Source: Steroidobacter gossypii
Lineage (GTDB): Bacteria; Pseudomonadota; Gammaproteobacteria; Steroidobacterales; Steroidobacteraceae
NCBI RefSeq assembly: GCF_016801985.1
Contig: NZ_JAEVLS010000002.1
Span: 248,001-312,000, forward strand
Direction: 5' to 3'
Length of the DNA: 64,000 nt
Shown here: positions 43,602 through 52,123 of the stretch, in pieces
Layout of the letters: every line of letters starts with the position of its first letter
Position numbering within the stretch: position 1 is the first letter of the stretch
Translations under genes and position numbers: made by a program
Notes under the pieces: generated by a model
The model's input: the letters and a program-made list of their open reading frames with translations, nothing else
Told to the model about the DNA's origin: nothing
Database searches by the model: none

Positions 43602-44597
43602 ATGGCGGAGGTACGCGTGTCCAACAACAAAGTTCTCGAAGGTGTCGCTTGCGGCATCGGCGCGGGCGCGCTGTGGGGGCTGGTTTTTCTGGCGCCGGAG
43701 CTGGTCCCGGAATTCGGCCCGTTGCACCTGACGGTCGGCCGCTATCTGTTCTACGGTGTGTTCTCGGTGCTGCTGATCGCACCGCTGTGGCGGAGGGTGA
43801 TGCCGAAGCTGAGCCGACGCGAGTGGATTGCGTTGGGTTGGCTCGCCTTCGCGGGCAATATCTTTTACTACGTGCTGCTTTCGAGCGCGGTTCGACTGGG
43901 CGGCATTGCGATGACGTCGCTGGTCATCGGTTTCTTACCTGTCGCCGTCACTATCGTGGGCAGCCGAGATCAAGGCGCAGTGCCGCTTCGTCAGCTCGCG
44001 CCATCGCTTGCTCTGTGCGTGCTCGGTGCTTTATGCATCGGAGCGGAAGCGCTCTCAGGCGCGACGTCCGCGTCCATCGTCGAGCAATCCGCAGGCCTGC
44101 TGTGCGCGATTGGCGCACTGGTGTCGTGGACGTGCTACGCCGTCTGGAACAGTCGCTGGCTGACCAAGCTTCGGCAAGTGTCTGGTCATGAGTGGAATCT
44201 GCTCACTGGCGTGATGACCTGTGCGCAGGCGCTGTTGCTGCTTCCGTTTGCTCTTGCTTTCTCCGACGGATCTCACTCGGCCGCCGCGTGGACGCAACTC
44301 GCCGGTGTGTCGGCGGGCGTGGCTGTGTTGGCCTCCATCACAGGCAATGCTCTGTGGAATCGCATGAGCCGGCTTCTGCCGCTGACACTGGTGGGGCAGA
44401 TGATTCTTTTCGAGACCTTGTTTGCATTGATCTACGGCTTCGTCTGGGAGCAACGTTTGCCCACTCCCTTGGAAACCGTTGCGTTCACGCTGGTGTTCCT
44501 CAGCGTGGTGTCATGCCTCGGCGTGCACCGGAAGGCGCAATCGTCACTGCTCGATCACTCGGGTGGTGACGCCGTCGCGAGTGAAGGCAAATCTTAG
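43602..44597 (+). CDS. EamA/DMT-family inner-membrane transporter
   Basis: 331 residues with about ten hydrophobic segments in two EamA halves (GIGAGALWGLVFLAPELVPE ... ; GLLCAIGALVSWTCYAVWNS). Proteins like this export amino acids, metabolites or drugs; the substrate cannot be told. ATG 43602 is preferred over GTG 43581. The last 54 bp overlap the convergent kinase-like gene, an unusually long tail-to-tail overlap, so the soluble C-terminus (RKAQSSLLDHSGGDAVASEG) may be recent. Confidence 0.85.
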   Translation: MAEVRVSNNKVLEGVACGIGAGALWGLVFLAPELVPEFGPLHLTVGRYLFYGVFSVLLIAPLWRRVMPKLSRREWIALGWLAFAGNIFYYVLLSSAVRLGGIAMTSLVIGFLPVAVTIVGSRDQGAVPLRQLAPSLALCVLGALCIGAEALSGATSASIVEQSAGLLCAIGALVSWTCYAVWNSRWLTKLRQVSGHEWNLLTGVMTCAQALLLLPFALAFSDGSHSAAAWTQLAGVSAGVAVLASITGNALWNRMSRLLPLTLVGQMILFETLFALIYGFVWEQRLPTPLETVAFTLVFLSVVSCLGVHRKAQSSLLDHSGGDAVASEGKS

Positions 44598-45998
44598 GAT
44601 CCACACTCGAGGGCGCTGCTTGTCGGAAGGAACGAAACGCCATTCTCGAGCGGCGTTCTCCGCGGCGCGGGCGAAATGTTTGCTGCGGCCGGGGTCTTCC
44701 ATGAGTGCGCCGACCACATTGCCGGAAGGATCCACCAGCACTCGCACCATGACGAAGATGCGGCCTTGGATTTTGCTCAGCGCGTTCTGCGAAACGTCGG
44801 GCAGCACTTGATGCAAGACCTCCGGCGGCAGAGCCGATGGAGTTGGCGGAACAGCGAGCTCGCTCGATGGCTTCGGATCCGTGGGTACGACTGCGACGGA
44901 AGGAGTTGAGGTCGAGGGAGCAGGAACGGCTCCTGGTTGCAGGTCGGCTTGCGGAGTCGGCGTGGCGCGCGAACCGATCCATACCGCGAGCGCGATTAGA
45001 AGTGCCCCTGCGAATACACCTGCGATGGCTGCGGGTCGATCCGGCAAGGTCAGCGAGCGCTCGCCGAATCTCTGCGGCGGGGTGGCTTCTTGCGCAGCTT
45101 TCGGCGCATGAGGCTGTGGCGCTGGATCTGATTCGTGCGCAGTCGCAACCTTCACAGGCGCGGTGGATTCTGGAATGGATTCGCGCGCGGCCTTCACGGG
45201 CGCGGTCGATTCTGAGATGGATTCGCGCGAGGTCAATGCGCCCGGAGGCGGCTTCGGAATCGATTCTGGCGGCGACGGAAGTTTATATTGCGTCCTGAGC
45301 TCGATGACGGTGGGACGTTCCGCTGCATTCTTGTTCAAGCAGCGGCGCACGGTATCCACCAACTCGCTCGGCAAAGCGTCTGGTAAGTTCGGCGCCGATC
45401 CCTGCAGCGCCGGCCTGCGCTGAGTGAGCGCCTCGACCAAGGTCATGCCGAGACTCAACATATCGTCCGCCGTGGAAACATCATGACTCACGGCACGAAC
45501 CGTGTCGCTCGCCAGCTTCAGCTGATCGCCTGCAGCCAGAAGATTCGACGGCTTCAATTGACCGTGCGCGAGGTCGCGTCGATGCAGGTAGGTGAGCGCT
45601 TCGAGCGTGGGGACCAGCAGCTCCTGAACTTCCTCGGCAGCCAGCGGGCGGTGGCGAAGGATGCCGGCGAGGGTCTGATCGGCATGTTCCATCACGGCGA
45701 ACACGAACTCGTGACCTGCCAACTGGCACCGCCCCACGTCGAACAAACGAATCAGATGAGGGTGGGAGAGAGCGGCGGCCGCTTGCCACTGCGACTGCAA
45801 CACCTGTGCTTGCGAACCATGGGCTCGCACCAGTTTGATCGCGGCGTCGGCGAGGCCTTTTGACTTATGTTCGGTCAGGAACACGGCGCCGTGAGCCGAA
45901 TGGCCGAGCAGACGGCGCAAGGGAAAGACGCCATTCACGATCTGGCGTTCCCATTGCGTCCAGTCCTCGGTTTCCGCTCGATTCAGTTCCGCGTTCAT
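44544..45998 (-). CDS. Serine/threonine kinase-like protein (probable pseudokinase) with TonB-C-type periplasmic domain
   Basis: 484 residues. A bacterial Ser/Thr kinase fold spans about 20-235: glycine loop LGHSAHGAVFL and lysine K55 (DAAIKLV) are present. The catalytic loop reads HGQLKPSN at 145-152 where HRDxKxxN is expected (Asp to Gln), and the DFG position reads SDT (164-166). It is therefore probably catalytically dead. A proline/serine linker with a duplicated 14-residue unit, a membrane segment (AAIAGVFAGALLIALAVWIG) and a C-terminal TonB-C-like domain (IFVMVRVLVDPSGNVVGALM ... AAREWRFVP) follow. It may couple a cytoplasmic ligand to a periplasmic or outer-membrane partner. Confidence 0.8.
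   Translation of the reverse strand: MNAELNRAETEDWTQWERQIVNGVFPLRRLLGHSAHGAVFLTEHKSKGLADAAIKLVRAHGSQAQVLQSQWQAAAALSHPHLIRLFDVGRCQLAGHEFVFAVMEHADQTLAGILRHRPLAAEEVQELLVPTLEALTYLHRRDLAHGQLKPSNLLAAGDQLKLASDTVRAVSHDVSTADDMLSLGMTLVEALTQRRPALQGSAPNLPDALPSELVDTVRRCLNKNAAERPTVIELRTQYKLPSPPESIPKPPPGALTSRESISESTAPVKAARESIPESTAPVKVATAHESDPAPQPHAPKAAQEATPPQRFGERSLTLPDRPAAIAGVFAGALLIALAVWIGSRATPTPQADLQPGAVPAPSTSTPSVAVVPTDPKPSSELAVPPTPSALPPEVLHQVLPDVSQNALSKIQGRIFVMVRVLVDPSGNVVGALMEDPGRSKHFARAAENAAREWRFVPSDKQRPRVWILRFAFTRDGVTTRVIEQ
45151..45234 (-). repeat. Two tandem 42-bp repeats in the kinase-like gene
   Basis: Units at 45151-45192 and 45193-45234 differ at a few bases and encode RESISESTAPVKAA and RESIPESTAPVKVA-type units in the linker before the membrane segment. 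This is an in-frame duplication. Confidence 0.8.
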
Positions 45999-46044
45999 CC
46001 ATGATTTATTCGGCGCGGGTGCCGATTGGATTCTAGACGTCCGT

Positions 46045-46740
46045 CTAAGGCCGCGAGAATTCCGCAGGCTGCAAGGCGGCGTGCGTGAAGCGCGCTTCGC
46101 GAACCGCCCCATTGAAGTAATTCACCCGGTTCATTCGAGTCCCGATCGACGCGCGCCCGGCGCCCTGCGCCTTGAAGGCAATCGCCGCTTCCGCTTGCAG
46201 CTGCCCATCCACATAGGCGCGGTAGGTTGTGCCGTCATAGGTCTGAGCGACGTGGTACCACTTCTTAGTGGGGAACAGTTTCTCGGGCACGATCAGAACC
46301 TGGCTGTAGCCGGGGCCTTTGACGAACGCGTCCAGATACCACTCGTCGCGCACCACGCGGATTTCGAACAGGATCCGTGTGTTGCCTTTGCCCGGGTCGA
46401 CCGGCGGCTGTTCGGCCGATTCGAGATGAAACCAGCGCTGCTCGAACGCGCCGCCATCGGGACGAAACACCGCCTCGAAGGTGAAAGTGTCTGCGCCGGC
46501 GAGCGGATGATTGTCGATAAAGATCGCGTCCTCCCGACCGTCGAACGCCACCGCCTTGCCCCACGGACTGGCCACCAGTCGCGGCTGGCCTTCGAGCCGC
46601 GCGGCGTGTCCGCCGATCCGTTGCAGGTTATCGAAGGTCCACACTGTCTGGGATGGACCGGCGAGCGCGGTCGGTCGATGCAAGACCAGGGCGGCGGCTG
46701 CGCTGGCGCCGAGGAAGGTTCGTCGATCGAGAAGTTTCAT
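46045..46740 (-). CDS. Tat-exported LamG-like (concanavalin-fold) protein
   Basis: 231 residues. The twin-arginine signal is LLDRRTFLGASAAAALVL. The mature part has the LamG/Laminin_G_3 pattern: WGKAVAFDGREDAIFID, DTFTFEAVFRPDGG, KKWYHVAQTYDGTTYRAYVDGQLQ and GAGRASIGTRMNRVNYFNGAVREARF. It is probably a carbohydrate-binding or glucanase-fold protein in the periplasm. It diverges from a Tat-exported amidohydrolase gene with a 104-bp gap; co-regulation is possible. Substrate unknown. Confidence 0.8.
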   Translation of the reverse strand: MKLLDRRTFLGASAAAALVLHRPTALAGPSQTVWTFDNLQRIGGHAARLEGQPRLVASPWGKAVAFDGREDAIFIDNHPLAGADTFTFEAVFRPDGGAFEQRWFHLESAEQPPVDPGKGNTRILFEIRVVRDEWYLDAFVKGPGYSQVLIVPEKLFPTKKWYHVAQTYDGTTYRAYVDGQLQAEAAIAFKAQGAGRASIGTRMNRVNYFNGAVREARFTHAALQPAEFSRP

Positions 46741-46844
46741 GCGTCCCTATTATGGCTGAGGACGTCTGGAAAAACTCCCGTCTTGAACCATCTTGCCGGA
46801 CAGTGCACCCTGCGCAGACCGACCATCGCGCGGGGAAGGCAGCC

Positions 46845-48335
46845 ATGCAAGATCGACGTAGCTCCGGCCGAGATGCAGATCCGCACGGACAGCGCCTGCC
46901 CATCAAGCTCGATTCCACGTCGAACGGTGAATTCCTCCCGGTGCCGCTGAGCGACTCGCTGCGCGCGGCAAATGCGCTGGCCTCGCAATGGGCGGAGTCG
47001 TTTGCACGGAAGGTCAATCGCAGCCGTCGCTCATTTCTGGTTTCAACATGTGGCGCGGCGTCCACGTTGTTGGCGTTCAATGCCGCTCATGCACGCGACC
47101 GTCGGCCCGGCGGGTTCTTTGAAATATCCAAGGAGGCGCCGCTCGAGCCGCAGCTCGCCGCGGCCGAACTGGGCAAGCAAGAATTCATCTTCGACGTGCA
47201 GGGGCATTTCGTGAACCCCGACGGCGCGTGGCTGCGCACCGTGCCGGAAGGCGCGAAGCCGCTGTCAGATTTTCCGAAAGCGTCGTGCGAGCTCTCCCAG
47301 GCCGCGGGCGAGCGCAGCTATCTCAAATGCCTCGGCGCCGATGAGTTCATCAAAGATGTCTTCCTGGATTCGGATACCGACATCATGGTGTTGAGCTTCG
47401 TGCCGTCGACGCGCGAGGGCGAGCCGCTGACGATCGAGGAGGCATTCGCAACGCGTGACATCGTGGAAAAGATGCAAGGCACGAAGCGGCTCATGATCCA
47501 CGGTCGCGTCAATCCGAATCAACCGGGAGACGTGGAGGACATGGAGCGACTGGCCAAGCTGGGTGTCGTCGCGTTCAAGACCTATACGCAGTGGGGTCCG
47601 GACGGCAAAGGCTTTTGGATGACCGACGACGCGGGCATCCGCTTCGTGGAGAAGGCGCGGCAAGTCGGCGTACGAAACATCTGCATCCACAAGGGGCTGC
47701 CGTTCGGCCAACGCAGCTACGAGCATTCGACCTGCCGCGACATCGGACCGATCGCCAAGCGCTTCCCGGATGTGAACTTTCTGATCTATCACTCGGGCTA
47801 TGTCGTCGGTCAGGAGGAGGGCGTGTACGATCCGAAGCGCACCGACGGCATCGACGCGCTGGTCACATCGCTGCTCTCGGCTGGGGTCAAGCCCAACAGC
47901 AACGTGTACGCCGAGTTGGGCTCGACGTGGCGCTTTCTATCCATGCGCGATCCGACCAGCGCAGCTCACGCGCTCGGCAAATTGTTCAAGTACGTTGGCG
48001 AAGACAACGTGCTGTGGGGAACGGATTCGATCTGGTATGGCTCGCCGCAGGATCAGATCCAGGCGTTCCGCACATTTCAGATTGCCGAGCAGCTGCGCGA
48101 GGCGCACGGCTATCCGACCATGACACCGGAGCTACGAGCGAAGGTCTTCGGCTTGAATGCAGCCAAGCCGTACAATCTCTCGCCGGCGGACATCCTCGAA
48201 CAGACGAAAGGCGACGCTGTGGCGCGTAGTCGCCTGGCGTACTCGGAAGCGCCCAATCCTTCGTTCGCGACTCACGGTCCGCGCACGCGACGCGAGTTTC
48301 TGAATTTGCGGCAGTGGCAGGGCTCAGCACCCTGA
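46845..48335 (+). CDS. Tat-exported metal-dependent amidohydrolase
   Basis: 496 residues. A long N-terminal part precedes a twin-arginine motif (NRSRRSFLVSTCGAASTLLAF, near residues 58-80), so the start may be later than the listed ATG, although GGGGAAGG lies just upstream of it. The amidohydrolase_2-type TIM barrel shows FDVQGHFVNPDG, ICIHKGLPFG, FLIYHSGYVVG and VLWGTDSIWYGSP. It is a periplasmic hydrolase or decarboxylase. The substrate is not evident. It converges on a TonB receptor gene across a perfect hairpin. Confidence 0.8.
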   Translation: MQDRRSSGRDADPHGQRLPIKLDSTSNGEFLPVPLSDSLRAANALASQWAESFARKVNRSRRSFLVSTCGAASTLLAFNAAHARDRRPGGFFEISKEAPLEPQLAAAELGKQEFIFDVQGHFVNPDGAWLRTVPEGAKPLSDFPKASCELSQAAGERSYLKCLGADEFIKDVFLDSDTDIMVLSFVPSTREGEPLTIEEAFATRDIVEKMQGTKRLMIHGRVNPNQPGDVEDMERLAKLGVVAFKTYTQWGPDGKGFWMTDDAGIRFVEKARQVGVRNICIHKGLPFGQRSYEHSTCRDIGPIAKRFPDVNFLIYHSGYVVGQEEGVYDPKRTDGIDALVTSLLSAGVKPNSNVYAELGSTWRFLSMRDPTSAAHALGKLFKYVGEDNVLWGTDSIWYGSPQDQIQAFRTFQIAEQLREAHGYPTMTPELRAKVFGLNAAKPYNLSPADILEQTKGDAVARSRLAYSEAPNPSFATHGPRTRREFLNLRQWQGSAP

Positions 48336-48340
48336 GAATC

Positions 48341-48368
48341 AGCCCTCCTTCGTTGGCGAAGGAGGGCT
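48341..48368. terminator. Two-way terminator between amidohydrolase and TonB receptor
   Basis: AGCCCTCCTTCG-ttgg-CGAAGGAGGGCT: a perfect 12-bp stem with a 4-nt loop, 5 nt after the amidohydrolase stop and 42 nt after the convergent receptor stop. No T-run, as is common in GC-rich genomes. Confidence 0.75.
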
Positions 48369-48410
48369 GGTGAGGGACGACGATTCGCAGCTCGCCGCCC
48401 GAACTCGACT

Positions 48411-51380
48411 TTAAAAGTCGATGGTGAGGAGCCCGAAGATCTGACGACCCATGGCGTCGTACACCTGCGGCCAGGTATTGCCGTTGCATGGACCGGTCGG
48501 GCAGCTGCTGGAGCCGTTTAGCGGAGGATCTTTGTCCAACAGGTTGTTCACACCCACACGCACCGTGTAGCGCTCCGCCAGCGTCATGGCGCTGGTGAGA
48601 TCGAGGTAGCTGCGGCTGCCGAGGCGCGAGTCGGTGGGCAGCACGCCCTCCACCTGACCAAGGAACGACAGGAACTGGTTGCTGTCCTCGGCGTCGCGTT
48701 TCACCTCGTCGAAGTAACGCCAGCTGAGCGTCAAGTCGATGCCGGCCCACGGGGTGCGCCAGGTCGCATCGAATTTGTGACGCCATTCGGGCGCGGGCAC
48801 CAGACACACCGAGCCGTACAGTCCGGCGCAGTCGTAAGTGACGCCTTGTTGCGGCGTGAACTCCAGCGAGTCGAGCAGGGTGGCGACGAAATCCAGGCCG
48901 AGCCGGCCGCCGCCACCGAGATCGAATGCATAGGAAACATCGAAATCGATGCCCGAAGTGCTGATCTCGCCGATGTTCTCGAACGTGTCGACGACATAAC
49001 CGTTGACGGACTGCCACAGCGAGCCGTCGGCGTCGCGCTGGATGCGACTGCAGGTCTGCGGATCGCCGGTGCGCGCGCACATCAGCAATGTGAAATCCGC
49101 ATTCGGATTCTGAATCGCATCCTCGATCTTGATATCGAAGTAGTCGATGTTGATGCGCAGCCCGGGCAACGCCCGCGGCTGGAAGGCGAGACCGAAGGAG
49201 AGCGTGTCGGCCGTCTCCGGCTTCAGATCGGGATTGCCGCCAATCAGGCCGTTGTACTGAGCCGCGGAATTGTTTTGGATCGTGCCGTAGTCCTCGGGCG
49301 CGACACCGGTGCGAACGCACTCTTCGAGCGATGCCCCCGGCAACTCGCCGCCCGCGACGTCACTGGCGCAAATGTCGATCGTTCCGTCCAGGCCCACCGC
49401 CTGAATGCCGTAAAGCTCTGTGATATTCGGCACGCGTACCGAGCGCTGATAGCTGGCGCGAGCGCGGATATCGCTGATCGGCGACCACTCCAGACCGAGC
49501 TTGTAGGTGTCGGTGCTGAAGTCCAGATCGTAATCGGAGTAGCGATAACCGGCTTCGGCGGACAGACTCTGCGCGAACGACTTGCCTTCGACCAGCGGCA
49601 GTCGCGCCTCCATGAAAAAGTCACGAGACGTGTAGCTGCCCTCCACAGGAGTGGTGGCGCCACCCGTGCCGGCGCCGTCGCCGGACTGTAGCGCCAGATC
49701 CGGCGTCAGCTCCGATTCTTCATGACGCCATTCCACGCCGAAATTCATCATCAAGCCCGACTCGGCCGAGGGCAGTTTCCAGCCGTAACCGGTGAAATCG
49801 CCGGTCACGGACGCGTTCAGAATGCGCTCGGTATTCGTGCCGCGTTGGACCAGCGGGATCTGCAGATAATTGATCTGCTCCGGCGTGATGCCATTCAGCT
49901 GGAAGGGATTGTAGGGAACACACGCTGGATCGACGCCGGTAATGACGGATCGACACACCGGGTTGCCGTTCGCATCGCGCACCACGTCGAGCGCGCGACC
50001 GATGCGAGTGATGGAGAAATCGCCAGTGGCCAGCGACGACAACTCTGTCTGACCGAACTGGCCGTACGCATCGTACGACCATGCATCGGTCAGCTGACCG
50101 CGCAAGCCTACGACAGCGCGGAAGGCCTCGTGTGTGATGTCACTTTTCCGCGGCCCGCCTTCCACGTTGCGCTTGCCGATCCGAATGTTGACGGTGTCGG
50201 TGGAGTCTGGCGCTGCGGACAGGCCGAACTGCTGGCAGAACACCTGCTGTTCGTCGGCGGTGAAGTAGGGGTGATTGCACGGCACGGTGAATTCCTGGTT
50301 GAAGATACCGCTGGGCGCGATCTGCGCCACCGAGCGGTCTTTCATGAACATGAATTCGCTGTACACGGTCTGCGACTCGCCCACGTCCAGGTCCATGAAC
50401 AAGCCGGCGGTGTAGCGCTCATCCGGGCGCTGATAGAAATTCAGCGGGCCGAAGTTGTAGGCGTCGGTGGCGCCCGCATACGGCCGCAAGCCGCCGTCGG
50501 CATCCAGAATCACGTTGTTCGCCAGGTTGCCGGTGATCGGGTTGCGAACCTGCATGCGCGTCGGGTCGGTGGTGGACGAGCCGCCGCAGCTGAACACGTC
50601 ACCCGAATTGAAACTGCACGCGCTGTAATCGAAATCTTTCTGCAGCACTGCTTCAACGTCGCGATAGGTGGCGTAGAAGGTGGCGTTGCCGCGCGCGTCG
50701 GCGAAGTTCGATCCCATGACGAACGAGAAGTCGCGGGTATAGCCGTTGCTCACGTTGCTCTTCGGCAATGCGTACCCCTTGTCGCGCACGATATCCGCCA
50801 CTGCGTTGTCGTTCTCGTGCTGATTGAAGCTGTAATTGGCTTCCACCATCACGCCCTCGAAACGGGTGTTCATGATGAAGTTCACGACGCCTGCCACCGC
50901 GTCCGCGCCGTACACGGACGAGGCGCCGCCCGTCAGCACTTCGACGCGCTCTATCAGCGCGCGCGGAATCTGGTTGAGATCGGGCGCGCCGGAATTCACA
51001 CCGGGCGCGCTGTCCGGATTGCCGGGCATGAGGCGCCTGCCGTTGATCAGCACCAGCGTGCGTTTGGCGTTGAGGCCGCGCAGGTCCACCGTGGCCGTTC
51101 CGGTCGAGCCGTTGGAGATGGTCGAGCCTTGTGCCGCCATGGCCTGCGGCAGCTGATTGATGATGTCTTCAACGCGCACCTTGCCCGTGACCTGGATGTC
51201 TTCGGAGCTGATGGCTGTCACTGGACTGATGCTGGTCATGTTCGGCGATGAGATGCGCGAGCCAGTCACGACCACTTCTTGAATGGGCGCGTCCGCAGCC
51301 ATCACCGTTGGCGCGGCGAGTGCCGCCACGCTGGCCGACAGCACTCCGCGCACTGCCCTTCCGATTGCAGTGTTACTCAT
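48411..51380 (-). CDS. TonB-dependent receptor
   Basis: 989 residues. The signal peptide ends near PTVMAADAP; a TonB-box-like IQEVVVTGSRI is followed by the plug (VEDIINQLPQAMAAQG, LVLINGRRLMPGN, IERVEVLTGGASSVYGADAVAGVVNFI) and a beta barrel ending GRQIFGLLTIDF. Extracellular loops contain paired cysteines (YSACSFNSGDVFSCGG). It imports an unknown large ligand across the outer membrane. There is no STN domain, so it is not a FecR-type signaller. ATG 51380 is preferred over TTG 51386. It follows a small membrane protein gene by 23 bp. Confidence 0.92.
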   Translation of the reverse strand: MSNTAIGRAVRGVLSASVAALAAPTVMAADAPIQEVVVTGSRISSPNMTSISPVTAISSEDIQVTGKVRVEDIINQLPQAMAAQGSTISNGSTGTATVDLRGLNAKRTLVLINGRRLMPGNPDSAPGVNSGAPDLNQIPRALIERVEVLTGGASSVYGADAVAGVVNFIMNTRFEGVMVEANYSFNQHENDNAVADIVRDKGYALPKSNVSNGYTRDFSFVMGSNFADARGNATFYATYRDVEAVLQKDFDYSACSFNSGDVFSCGGSSTTDPTRMQVRNPITGNLANNVILDADGGLRPYAGATDAYNFGPLNFYQRPDERYTAGLFMDLDVGESQTVYSEFMFMKDRSVAQIAPSGIFNQEFTVPCNHPYFTADEQQVFCQQFGLSAAPDSTDTVNIRIGKRNVEGGPRKSDITHEAFRAVVGLRGQLTDAWSYDAYGQFGQTELSSLATGDFSITRIGRALDVVRDANGNPVCRSVITGVDPACVPYNPFQLNGITPEQINYLQIPLVQRGTNTERILNASVTGDFTGYGWKLPSAESGLMMNFGVEWRHEESELTPDLALQSGDGAGTGGATTPVEGSYTSRDFFMEARLPLVEGKSFAQSLSAEAGYRYSDYDLDFSTDTYKLGLEWSPISDIRARASYQRSVRVPNITELYGIQAVGLDGTIDICASDVAGGELPGASLEECVRTGVAPEDYGTIQNNSAAQYNGLIGGNPDLKPETADTLSFGLAFQPRALPGLRINIDYFDIKIEDAIQNPNADFTLLMCARTGDPQTCSRIQRDADGSLWQSVNGYVVDTFENIGEISTSGIDFDVSYAFDLGGGGRLGLDFVATLLDSLEFTPQQGVTYDCAGLYGSVCLVPAPEWRHKFDATWRTPWAGIDLTLSWRYFDEVKRDAEDSNQFLSFLGQVEGVLPTDSRLGSRSYLDLTSAMTLAERYTVRVGVNNLLDKDPPLNGSSSCPTGPCNGNTWPQVYDAMGRQIFGLLTIDF

Positions 51381-51403
51381 GATCAATCCCTCCCAGATGT
51401 TTT

Positions 51404-51919
51404 CTAGTTGGCGAGCAGCTGGCGACCGAAGCGATGCGCCGCCAGCGAAATCGGCAAGCCCACGCAGACCATGTGAATGAACATTTGCTCCAGCACCTGC
51501 AGTGGCGGTGGAAGCTTGAGGGGGCTGGCGGACAACGGCACGACGACGTACGTCATGACCGTGAAAACGAGCAGGCCGTATGCAGCGCCGGCCACGAGGG
51601 GATGGCGAATCAGAATATCGAGGCGTCGGCTGGCGAGCACGAATACCAAGGCGATCACGGCCATGATCGCGTAGTGAAGCAGCAGACCGAGCCAGGCGGT
51701 CGATGCGCCGTGAGAGAAGGCGTCCCTGCCGAGCAGACCGCTGGAGATGCTCTGCAGGACGCGTATCGCTGGAACATCGCGCAGTGTCCAGACGGTAATG
51801 GCGGCCAGGATATCCGCGGTCCCCGCCACGGCGGTGCCTAGCAGCACCGGGCTGATCAAAGAACCGGCTATGTCAGACGCATCCAGCGACGTTTGTTCCA
51901 GAACTCTCCCGTGCGACAT
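51404..51919 (-). CDS. Small inner-membrane protein of unknown function
   Basis: 171 residues with about four hydrophobic helices (PVLLGTAVAGTADILAAITVW, LGLLLHYAIMAVIALVFVLA, LVAGAAYGLLVFTVMTYVVV, MFIHMVCVGLPISLAAH). The layout resembles small uncharacterised membrane proteins of soil Proteobacteria; I cannot name a family. It lies 23 bp upstream of the TonB receptor on the same strand and is probably cotranscribed with it. Confidence 0.7.
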   Translation of the reverse strand: MSHGRVLEQTSLDASDIAGSLISPVLLGTAVAGTADILAAITVWTLRDVPAIRVLQSISSGLLGRDAFSHGASTAWLGLLLHYAIMAVIALVFVLASRRLDILIRHPLVAGAAYGLLVFTVMTYVVVPLSASPLKLPPPLQVLEQMFIHMVCVGLPISLAAHRFGRQLLAN

Positions 51920-52101
51920 CGCCTGTGCTCACATGCGTGTAAATGCAGTGGCGCAGATGGTTCAACATCGCAGCCTGGCGCGCGCGCATGTTCGGCTGAG
52001 GAGCAGCGCAGTCGGATAGAAATGATGTGCAGGGCCCAGGGCGCTCGACGGCGCCCATCGCAGCGATCCGCGCGGCGGCGCTACTTTTGTTCGACTTGTT
52101 C

Positions 52102-52117
52102 GAGGGCGCCCGCCCTC
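52102..52117 (-). terminator. Terminator of the PL10 pectate lyase gene
   Basis: GAGGGCG and CGCCCTC are almost contiguous (or 6-bp arms with a GCCC-type loop), 7 nt beyond the lyase stop. A second small hairpin (GGGCGC/GCGCCC, 52039-52056) follows. Confidence 0.5.
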
Positions 52118-52123
52118 AACGGG

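Noticed and set aside
49722-51251. 509-codon open frame on the plus strand
   Set aside because: Antisense to the second TonB receptor; composition is that of a shadow frame and no domain is recognisable.
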